Positions 48,717 to 57,239 of a stretch of DNA of 57,239 nt are shown one piece after another (the stretch's first letter is position 1; the number at the start of each line of letters is the position of its first letter). The stretch lies in the NCBI GenBank assembly GCA_018398765.1, contig JAHBMJ010000094.1:1-57239 (forward strand), given 5' to 3'. Source of the DNA: Chromera velia (Eukaryota; Sar; Chromeraceae). The position numbers and the translations under genes were made by a program. The notes beneath the pieces are model-generated. The model saw nothing but the letters and a program-made list of their open reading frames with translations, was not told the origin of the DNA and did no database searches.

Positions 48717-50564
48717 TGAATGCAGATGGATCTGTTTACAGAGGAGAGTTCATGTCAGTCTTTCCTTTGTTATCCCTGACAAGCAACTTACGTGTACTTC
48801 CTCTCCTCTTTCTGATTTTGCGGAGTTTCTCCTTCGCCCTTAAAGAGCTCCCGTCGAAACCGTTTGTCTCCTGGATGCATTGCCGGTCTCTCTCGGCTTG
48901 CTGTGTCGGATTTTTAGATAATCGCTCTCACAGTCGCGGTAAAAGGAATGAAGTCTTGAATGCACCAAGGAGGGCAGATTTTTGGAAGCCACAGAGAGAC
49001 TGGAATTGCGAGCTGACTTTCTCCTTTACATTCGTCTGCTGTTGCCACTCACTTGTACTTCCTTGTCCCCCCCGCGATGCATTCAACTGGTCACTTTATA
49101 CATTCATTGTGACTCAAATCTGCGTCCCACCCGCTGTTGTCTGTCCATTAATTCATTCGATCGTTCAGTGACGGGGCAAAAGAAGGACATGGCGTCTTTG
49201 AGTGGACCAATGGAACTAGGTCAGTGGGTTATTGCGTCGGGCGGGGTGTGGGGAGTGGGGTATGGTGGGGAGCGCTCTTCTCCTGTTTTCGTTATTGCAC
49301 GAGGGTCGTTTGAAACAGATATTCATTCTGCCCTCCTGTCGCTTTGCCGTCCTTGCGTTTGTCGGATTCTTGCCATGCCTTTCTGTATGCATGTCAACGC
49401 TTTTTCCCTCTCTTTCGTCACCCTGTTCGTTATTCTTTCAGCGTTTGTCTGTACATGGTCTGTGTGTCTGCGAGTTGGTCTGTATGTCCGTTGTGCTTTG
49501 CCATTAGTCCAGATCAAACTGTACCCCCAGATTTGATTTCGCCCTCAACCTTTCTGCCTGCATGTAGACACACGAATGAGTTGAAGGAAATGAATCAACC
49601 AAGCGGCCTTGTGACTGCGTGCGTGCTGCAGATACGAAGGACAATTTCAGAAGAATGCCTTCCATGGCTACGGGAGATACGACGTGAGTCAGTCAGGCAG
49701 TCAGTCATGAATGCACGATTATGGAAGAAATATACAGAGCGGGTCGTTCTTCGAAGGAAAGCCCTGTTCCTCCCTCCCGGCTGTTTGTTTTGTGCGCCCT
49801 TTGAGTTTATCTGCTTTCAAGGGGCCTCTGCTTCCCCCCCCGTTTTTTCATTTCAGATTTTGTGAGATCTCCTGGTTGCCTAATCGTGTGTGTCACTCTG
49901 CCGCTAGCCGGGCGTGTCTGTACATCTGCACGTGCGTTTCATATGAGAATTTGCGCATCTTCCATGAATGAATGAATCGATGGATGGATGGATGGATGGA
50001 TGCAGTGGAACGACGGTCGCAAATTCCGAGGGCAGGTCAGAATAATCAATCAGATTTGTGCTCTTTTTGCAAGCGTTCCGGGTTTCTGAGTTCTCTTTTG
50101 GAAGTCACAGAGACACAGAGGAGAGAAAAAGGCAAAAAGAGGTTGCGAGGAGAGGAAGGGGAAAAGTCCAAAAAAAGGGATGAAGAGAAAGAAACTAACT
50201 CTGCATTGATGCTTCCATTTTTTTGCCGTCTCCTCTCGGGACACTGCTTGCTGACCTCTCTTCTTTCTGCCTTCCATAAACTTCTCTTTTTCTCTTCTGT
50301 GTGTTTGTGTCTTTTTGGCCGGGGGGCTGCAGTGGGCAGACAACAAGTTCCAGGGATACGGACGGATGACTTGGGTGGATGGACGCAAGTGAGTGAGTGA
50401 GGGGGTGGGTGAGTGGGCGGGAGTGAGGGGATGGAGGCGGCATGACGAGACAGACAGACGCTTGGTGAATTTATCTTCTGAAATGCAGACTGAAATTAGC
50501 TTCTCTTCCTGTTATGTTCCTGGAAGCAAGAGTCTCTTTTCACTCTTTGGGTTTCCTTTTTCTC

Positions 50565-50604
<40 letters not shown>

Positions 50605-52190
50605 CTATGGCTGTCGGTTTCTTGACGGGAAAGGAACAAGAAAAGCCTTCGCGTGAGGGATGCGCCCGTGTGAAGTTTACTGTTTGACTGACTGATTCCT
50701 TTTTCAATATGTGCACTGCTAAATATGACATATTGATAGATACTTATGTTTGGTAATCGCTGAGGGAATGAATGTTCATGTGCATGTGGATGTGCATGCA
50801 GATACGAAGGTTTCTACGTGAACGATCGGAAGAGCGGACTCGGGACATTCGAATGGGGAGACGGGAGGAAACACACAGGGAACTGGCTGTAAGTTGATTG
50901 GTTCATTTCTTTCTTTCCTTCCTTTCTTTCGTTCGTTCGTCCGTTCTTCTCCTTTCTTTTCTGGGTGCCGCTTCTTTCTTTCTTTTCTGACTTCATGTTT
51001 CATGCATGGTGTTTCTTTTCTTTCTCTCACAATGAATTTTTCTCTTTTTCTCTCTTTCTTTTCTTCCTCTTTTTTCACTGCTGTACATGATTCTGCCTTC
51101 TCGATCACTCACAGATTCATCGAAGAGGAAGTAGGGAGGGAGAGAGAAACTGTGGAGAGGGCCTGCAGGCTCTTTTTATCAATCAATCAATCGATCAATC
51201 AATCACTATAAGACAGACAGATGCTCTCTCTCGGCCTGTTTGGGCACCGAGAGAGATCAATACGAACAATGCTGCTCCTGAACCACTCGGCGTTTTCATT
51301 TCGTGACCTTTCATTTGCTTCGTTCTTGGACGGGAGGTGTAGCGCTTTGACTGCTTCCTCCCCTACCTGTATATGCGTCTGTGTGCAGAGAAGGAAAGCA
51401 ACATGGAAAGGGAATTTTCACCACCAGCAACGGTGAGTAGGACGTTTCTCCTCGATCTCTTCGCCATCTTCCTTCCTTGTCCCTTTCCTTTTCTTTTTCT
51501 TTCCTCTCCCCTTTACTCCCCTTCCGCGTGTCCTCCTTGCACAAGCGCGTGAAAGTTCTTTTTTTGTTGTGTTGGGTTGTGTGTCCCCGGTGGTGTTTGC
51601 TTTGCAGGCTTCGCTCGTGCCGGTGTCTGGGAGAGAGGACAGCGAACAGAATGGACAAGCAAAGCAGGTCGGTGGGGTGGCCAGTCAGGTAGACAGGAAC
51701 GCGGGCGGGCACACGTCAAATCTTTGTCTCTGTTGGTTTTCGCATAGCGAAGAGAAAAGGCCGGGAATACCGCTTTTGTGGAATTTGTGTTTCCTTCCTT
51801 CATGTATGCTCGCTGGACGTTCATTGGGGGGCATCATGCAGCTAGATGCCTCGATCGAGGGAAGGGAGGGGCCCCCCTTATTTCGTTCGTATCCTTGCAA
51901 GGGTGCACTCATCTGCCTCTCGGTGTGTCCCTATCGTTCATCTTCTTTCTTCGTTTCTTCCATGAAGCATGAACGAACGTTTTCCTACATGCCCCCTTCG
52001 TTCGTTGTCATTCATGCCTTCTTTCCCTGTCATGACTGATGGATCGATGGATATTGTTTTGATGTGGTACGTCTACCTGCATGGATGCATGCGTGCAGTT
52101 GCGGAGGCAGACATTGATGAGATCAAGGAGCCGGAGATCTTCCCGTCGCCCCCTCCCGAGATGCCGAAGGATTTCTTTGCTCCCGAATAA
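46521..52190 (+). CDS. MORN-repeat protein with predicted N-myristoyl/palmitoyl anchor
   Basis: Fourteen exons: 46521-46563, 46822-46865, 47484-47719, 48027-48101, 48397-48455, 48726-48753, 49169-49219, 49632-49683, 50006-50035, 50333-50388, 50802-50888, 51389-51432, 51608-51667, 52099-52190. All phases agree and give 318 residues. The start MGGANGKCCEGSC has Gly2 for N-myristoylation and adjacent cysteines for S-acylation. After a Gly/Asp-rich stretch, seven MORN repeats run from about residue 110: YSGQWNRGYAEGEG, YEGQFERDVPHGNG, YRGEFIDGAKEGHG, YEGQFQKNAFHGYG, FRGQWADNKFQGYG, YEGFYVNDRKSGLG, HTGNWLEGKQHGKG; an eighth is partial. The tail is acidic and Pro-rich (FPSPPPEMPKDFFAPE). MORN repeats act as membrane-linked scaffolds; in alveolates such proteins mark the inner membrane complex and division ring, so a cortical membrane role is likely (inference). 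The first exon join depends on the short exon 46822-46865. Confidence 0.88.
48685..48715. repeat. GT microsatellite at a MORN-gene acceptor
   Basis: (GT)n run directly before the acceptor of exon 48726-48753. Confidence 0.88.
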
Positions 52191-52881
52191 GAAAATAAAT
52201 AAATGGAAAGTTGGAGGGGGCGAGCAAATGGCTGTACTAATCAAACAGGAAGCTAGAGAAGAAATGGTCCAGCGAGCGAAGAAGCGAAGGTTACAAGAGG
52301 AAGAGAAGAAAGAAGGATGTGGCAGGAATCAGGAGAAAGAAGAGAAAACAAAAACTCATCAGAGCGAAGTGAAATTAAGAGAAACAAAAAGAAAAAGGAG
52401 ATTCAGACCCCCAAAAGGATAAAGCACAGGCATCCGGAGGTCCAAAGCGAATTACAGAAAGAAACAAAAGATAAATAATCTTTCCATTCATCCCAACAAC
52501 AAGTGAGGCACCTCTTCTGGAGGCAGCGCAACAATCAGTTGCCCTTCCCCCCTCCCTCGCTCCCTTCCTTCCTTCAGCTCGCCATCTGCCTGTCTGTCTG
52601 TCTGTCTAACTTTTGTTGGGTGCTTGCTTGCTTGCTTGCTTGGTCATGCACGTTCTCACCTGCTGGCTGCACGGCTGGCCTCATTTGCATGCCCATGCAG
52701 GCACGCACGCACACCGAGGATGAGAGCCTGCAGCATGAAGTCGTGTGTTTCCCTTCTGTCACTTTGATTCGCGTTCCCCCCCTTCCTGGTGGTAAACTAT
52801 TGATACAGCCTCGTTCCGTTCTCATCAATCTTCTCCTTGCCTTTCCTCCCCTTTGACTGATTCGGATCCTCGAGCCAGGCA
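52191..52881. other. MORN gene 3' region
   Basis: Starts aataaataaatgg right after the MORN stop codon, possibly a polyadenylation context. Further on are purine-rich sequence and short ctgt/cttg runs; no clear gene. Confidence 0.45.
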
Positions 52882-53076
52882 ATGGGCTTCCGAATTGCTG
52901 GACCTTCCGTTCCTTTCCCAGAAAGTCCTTCACCTACATCTCACCTCTTCGCCGGTCCCCTTCTTCCTCTCTTTGGTTCGTGCATATGCAGAGAGAGACA
53001 GACTCCAATTCACGCAAAGTTCATGCGACATGAGCCAGAAGAGTTTTTGCGGAACCTGAACGTCCGCCCCTTCTGA
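52882..53076 (+). CDS. Possible small ORF or terminal exon
   Basis: A 64-codon frame starting MGFRIAGPSV and ending EEFLRNLNVRPF. The last 28 codons follow a good acceptor (gcatatgcag at 52982-52991) and look more protein-like (HAKFMRHEPEEFLRNLNVRPF) than the first part, so the true feature may be a terminal exon from 52992. No family is recognised and no partner exon was found. It could also be chance. Confidence 0.22.
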   Translation: MGFRIAGPSVPFPESPSPTSHLFAGPLLPLFGSCICRERQTPIHAKFMRHEPEEFLRNLNVRPF

Positions 53077-53199
53077 AAAAAAAACTCTATTTGCTTGCAT
53101 GATAAATTGTGTACGCGTGCCTGGCACACTGCCTGCTTGTTGTCCTTTTTTCTCCACCGGGGACGACTCCTGCACTTAACCGTAGACTTCGCTCAGGAG

Positions 53200-53637
53200 T
53201 TAGGACTCGACAGGCCTAGTTATACAAAAACCCGAGGTCAAATGACATCGTGATAACTCTAAGTTACCATATTTCACATCCTATCAACTAGCCTATCATT
53301 GTTGATAGGAGACTCGGACATGACTTTAACAAGAACTAGACTTAAGTGTATCAATGATCAATTAAAAATATCTTTCTACATATTTTTTTGCAGTAAATAT
53401 CAAGATAAATATTATATATAACTAATATGAAAAATTAGATCGAAATTGAAACTAAGAATGCGTATATAGCTCGAGCTTTTAATACTTGAGTTTAATACTA
53501 TACTATCATCATCATGATAGTAGCTTAACTTTTAACCGTCGATAGTTTGAGTTTCTATTATTATTAAATTACTTTCTAACTGTTTAAATTATGGTTCATA
53601 AAAGAAAAAGGTGTAAAAATTGCTACTGATAATAGAA

Positions 53638-53674
<37 letters not shown>

Positions 53675-54985
53675 CTAGTATAAAATGGATATCTATAGAC
53701 ATATGATGATACAACAGCCTGAGATAGTGACATAGCAGATAGTGACACATGGCATCATAGTATGAACATTTCCTATATGGAGATCTCAATAAATTTATCA
53801 AATAAAAAATTTATAAATCAATTTATACATAAATTGAATTAAATTTACGGAGTGAATTTACGTAGTACGTTAAATTAAGTGAATTTGCAAACGAATTTTA
53901 AGGAATTTGAGGCCCTTACGGCCTAGTTCAATTAACAAAAAAGTACGGGAAAGAAAAAAAAAAAAGAGAAAAAAAAGGAAAAAGACGAGAAGAGCAGTGG
54001 AACAAACAAATAAGGAGAGACAGAAAAAGGCATGCAATGCGGGACGACGGGGAATGTAAGACGGGGAAGGATGGATGGATGTGTAGGAACTTAGGAAGAC
54101 GATGAATGAACTGTTGACAAATGCATCAAATGAATTTCAGGAAGTTCGCTCTCAATCAGTACGGTATGCGAGTACATATGTGTGCTGCTAAATGTCGGTC
54201 AGTCCGTTCACTTCTCTCCTCATGTCGACTGCAACAAATTTACCAAAAACCTCCGAGCCAATTACTTCCATTCCGTGGTGGATGCTCACCTGAACAGGAC
54301 CCATTCAATGAATTCATTTGAGAGGTAACTAAAGACTCTTGTCAAAGCCGTTATCTGTACAGTCTCTCTTGGGATTAGAGAAGANTGCTGCAGTCATCTC
54401 TGAAACAAAAAAGCGCCCCACGTTCCTCAGAAGAGGGGAGCACAGCGAATTAGATGTGCTTGCCATGTGCACGGATGCAACAGAAAAAGCAATAGAAAAA
54501 ACCCAATGAGGGCCCCATCGATTCTGCTTTCCCCTCTCCCCCGTTTATCCCGACAAAACAACCCATGCTGACATCGTACAAAGGAATGAAACCCCGAGGT
54601 TTCCTTGGTGGTTGGTTGACTCCCCCCCCCTCCTCTTCACCTCAACTACACGCCCCCTTTCGGCCTTCCTCTGTCCTAATTGAGTCCTTATAGAAGAAGA
54701 CGAAATGCCACTTGACAGCCAGATCTTGACGCTTAAGAAAAAGAGAACGAAACGGAAACCTATTCGGCAATTCCTCCCAGCTACACGGCATGTCCGTCGT
54801 CCGTAGTCACGGAGAGAATGACAGACAGAGAGGCAGAGAGACCCTTTACAGACAGACAAAGAGGTCTGGATAATCCTATCGCATGGATCTGTCCTGACGA
54901 GCATCGCCGCTTGCCTGCCTCTTCACAGGCAGACTGCGTCTTGTTCGCCGTCTCCAGTTGCCTGCATGTCCCCGTCTCCCAAAGC
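53200..54985. other. AT-rich intergenic then DPM3 3' region
   Basis: 53200-53960 is AT-rich and includes a (TA)n run at 53642-53672. 53940-54070 is purine-rich. 54100-54985 lies downstream of the DPM3-like gene and holds only weak frames; one undetermined base is at 54385. Confidence 0.5.
53642..53672. repeat. TA microsatellite
   Basis: About fifteen ta units within AT-rich intergenic DNA. Confidence 0.9.
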
Positions 54986-55267
54986 TCAAACCCGTATCCC
55001 CTTTTTTGCCAAAGCCGCTCGTGCCATTTCGACATCCTTCGCCAGCTCAACCGCTGCTTCAGGATGGACCTGAAAGCTGAGGAGCCGCATCCCGATCGCG
55101 TACAGCGAGAACGTTCCGAACAGCATCACACAGTACAAAGGAGACACAGACCACCAGAAGTGGAACAAATCGCCTGCAGGCGGAAGAAAATCTTTTGCGA
55201 AGAGACCACAAATCCAAATGAGAGTCAGGGGGACGAAACAAGCGAGGAATGCTGTCCCTCTTGACAT
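54986..55267 (-). CDS. DPM3-like subunit of dolichol-phosphate mannose synthase
   Basis: DPM3 anchors the catalytic DPM1 subunit of dolichol-phosphate mannose synthase in the ER membrane. The frame is a single exon of 93 residues, the same size as human DPM3 (92). It starts MSRGTAFLACFVPLTL and has two hydrophobic segments, about residues 7-24 and 41-62 (SPLYCVMLFGTFSLYAIGMR). The C-terminal part EAAVELAKDVEMARAALAKK carries the family pattern of an amphipathic helix ending in KKGIRV, the part that contacts DPM1 in known complexes. Similarity is by pattern and layout, because the family is short and divergent. It is divergently arranged with the ISP-like gene. Confidence 0.68.
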   Translation of the reverse strand: MSRGTAFLACFVPLTLIWICGLFAKDFLPPAGDLFHFWWSVSPLYCVMLFGTFSLYAIGMRLLSFQVHPEAAVELAKDVEMARAALAKKGIRV

Positions 55268-55842
55268 GGCGACAAACTCCCCTCGGTTTTGGTCCTCTAC
55301 TGTCAGCCCACCCGGCTCTCTCTGCTCAGATCATCCTGTTGATCTAGTCCTCAAGCAACAGTCTGCCGGCTATACAGACGTCTCAATCTTTCTCACCCAT
55401 TATCAAGCTTGATGACAACCAGTCATGAAGAACATTGTCGGGCTGGGTGCTTGCAGACAAAAAATGGAAGCTCCGCCTATGGACCCGACGTAAGGTCGAA
55501 GTTTGGCCACATTCAAAGATCTTCAAACTTGGGACCCGATCAACTCCGGTATACTCCGGTTGGAGAATGCATGGCGCAATTTTTTTGTATAGCTAGTGGC
55601 GCGCGGGGCGCAGTGCGCGCGAAAACTCGCGTCATAGAGGATTAAATCATTTTGTAAATTGCGGCAAGCCAAGACAGTCCGGGATTGACTCCTTTCAATT
55701 CAAAGCTCGGGGGGGTTCTTGTATGGAAGGGGGAGGCAGTCAGACAGCTTTATGGACACACAACGACATCTTCATTTTGCCCGATCGGCCCTCTCGATCG
55801 AAAGGTTCCTATGTAATTGGTCGGAGACTTGATCGTATCCAG
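55268..55842. promoter_or_regulatory. Divergent region between DPM3-like and ISP-like genes
   Basis: About 575 bp between opposite start codons if the plus gene starts at 55843. It contains a short GC-rich palindromic patch at about 55598-55635 (ggcgcgcggggcgcagtgcgcgc) just after ttttttgtatag. Promoter function is inferred from position. Confidence 0.42.
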
Positions 55843-57239
55843 ATGGTGTTCTGCAGGTGTTGCATAGCCGACCGAAACAACACAGACGCCAATGAGTTTG
55901 TGTGTGTTCAGCAGACCCGGCACAATTCTCTCCATGACCTCTACCACCCCCCAGCAGAGCCTGTGCGAAGAAAACCGTACAGTCCCCAACAACTGGGACG
56001 TCTGGATGAGTTAGACCAGACGTACCAACCCAGGGTCCTCGCGTACAACTTCAAAGAGAACAGACTCCTCGAGGAACCCTCAGGATCACACACACCCAGG
56101 GGAACAGATGAACCTCTCGACCCAGCTGCACAATCCGCCTACCCCCTCTCTGCGCGATCTGTCCCTGCACGGAAGAGCAGAAACGTCACTCCCACCAGAG
56201 GCATCGGAGACGTCTTCTCCTCCTCTTCCTCCCGTCCTCCTGTTGTGCCCGATTCCTTCCTTTCCCAGAGACCCATGGAGGTCCCCCCTTGGCTAAGCAG
56301 GGAGGCAGAGGAGGTACCCATGAGGGAAGGAGGCAAGCCCGACCCCTCCCGTCTGCGCTCTCTGTACAGCGACTTCCTGGACCACTTCGTGCAGGAACTT
56401 CAAGAGGGAGTGCACCTGACCCAGATGTTGGCCTTCGATGAGTTTCAGGACTGTCACGTGGTCCTTGAGGGACACGGCCAGTCACAGGGACACTCTCTCT
56501 CACAAACACGAGGAGGGGGGGCACCGGGAGGGGTGCTGAGGGTAGACAACAAGAGCGGCAGGGCGTACGATTTCCGACTGTCCAAGATTTTGAAGTTGAT
56601 CAAAATGCGCATCGATGAAACGAATAGACCCAGGTGAGCAGACAGACGCAACAGTCGTCTTCCTCAAGATGAAGCGCAAGATGTAGCCCGGGAGGGATTT
56701 TTTTCGCTTTGCTTTGTAATGTCGATTCTAAGAAGCGCCTTTTTTGAAAAGAGCCAGCCGAGCATTCTTTCGTTACGGTTCCCCACACCCTTCTGTACAC
56801 ACACCCCGACTCTGTTCGGACAGTATTGTAGCTGTTGAGAGGGCAGACAGAGCTTGTTGGAGCACCTTCTGGCTAGTCTGATCATGTCTGTAGCCCCCCA
56901 GGGTGGCCTGCCTGACGCATGCATGGAATAATTGTTTTGCATCTCCCAGACTTCCTCTCTTCGTTGGATCTTTCCGAGTCCCTTCCTCGGGCAGATTCTT
57001 TCCTTCAAACCAGTATGTCGATCTGCTTGTTGCTGTCTATCTGGATGAATGCCCCCCATGCTTGCAGGTACATCACCTACGACCACGCACGTCCCCCTGC
57101 CGTAGTGCAACCCGACACGACGGTTGACTTTGTGGTGCTCATGGGTTTCGCTGGGCGGCGGATCGCATTCTCTTTCCCGACTGCAGACGACATGGAGAGG
57201 TTCCACACAGGAATCCTGCTGCTGGCATTGGGAACGGGT
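55843..57239 (+). CDS. Protein resembling the PH-like fold of apicomplexan ISPs, 3' end missing
   Basis: Exon 1 from 55843 to 56633 joins in phase to exon 2 at 57068, which runs off the window. The frame is also open upstream to 55723, so the start is uncertain; 55843 is preferred because it gives a Cys-rich N-terminus (MVFCRCCIA) suited to S-acylation. Residues up to about 165 are Pro/Ser/Arg-rich and probably disordered. Then comes a compact domain: SLYSDFLDHFVQELQEGVHL, QDCHVVLEG, VLRVDNKSGRAYDFRLSKIL, VQPDTTVDFVVLMGF and GRRIAFSFPTADDMERFHTG. The order (GV-x-T/L strand, C-x-V-x-L strand, basic loop, IxLxxI strand, D-x-VALxx strand, final helix) recalls the PH-like fold of IMC sub-compartment proteins. 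This is fold-level pattern recognition, not a confirmed match; the protein would sit at a cortical membrane if right. Confidence 0.55.

Overview
The window is nuclear DNA from an intron-rich eukaryote, most likely a photosynthetic alveolate of the chromerid type (Chromera velia is the best guess; inference). The reasons are: genes cut into many short exons with GT..AG introns ending in tgcag; a NusG-like protein with a bipartite leader (signal peptide, then a Phe at the predicted cleavage point) as used for complex red-lineage plastids; and alveolate-flavoured membrane-skeleton candidates (a dually acylated MORN protein and a protein resembling the PH-like fold of apicomplexan ISPs). No bacterial operons, CRISPR arrays, rRNA or tRNA genes were recognised.

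Layout. 1-5446 (minus): 2-methylcitrate dehydratase-like PrpD gene, its 3' end off the left edge. 6013-13602 (plus): plastid-type NusG-like factor, with an assembly gap. 15298-15957 (minus): RidA-like protein. 16529-19287 (plus): Ran GTPase. 20.6-29.0 kb: AT-rich compartment with two MITEs carrying 8-bp target duplications, an LRR pseudogene, a short LTR-flanked element and a 5'-truncated LINE. 29602-37104 (minus): a 13-exon Era-like GTPase of about 925 residues. 38206-39214 (plus): broken hAT transposase. 41450-42226 (minus): single-exon four-TM protein. 42.5-46.1 kb: dispersed C-tract repeats around a coding-free LTR retrotransposon. 46521-52190 (plus): MORN protein, 14 exons. 54986-55267 (minus): DPM3-like protein. 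55843-end (plus): ISP-like protein, truncated by the window.

Three gene pairs are divergent (PrpD/NusG, RidA/Ran, DPM3/ISP-like), with start codons about 566-575 bp apart and GC-rich patches between them. Gene islands have mixed composition with many microsatellites inside introns, whereas the AT-rich stretches are where the mobile elements sit. Exon borders were assigned by hand from splice motifs, reading-phase continuity and family similarity. For Ran, Era, MORN and RidA every junction is phase-consistent; in PrpD one join needs a 4-nt microexon; in NusG the part around the gap is unresolved.

The genes are housekeeping functions rather than one pathway: propionate/methylcitrate metabolism, plastid transcription, enamine/imine detoxification, nuclear transport, ribosome assembly, membrane skeleton and dolichol-linked mannose transfer. 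The most unusual things are the possible 4-nt microexon, tandem tetranucleotide copies of splice-site motifs at many intron ends, the greatly enlarged Era and NusG proteins, and the hAT-type element family.
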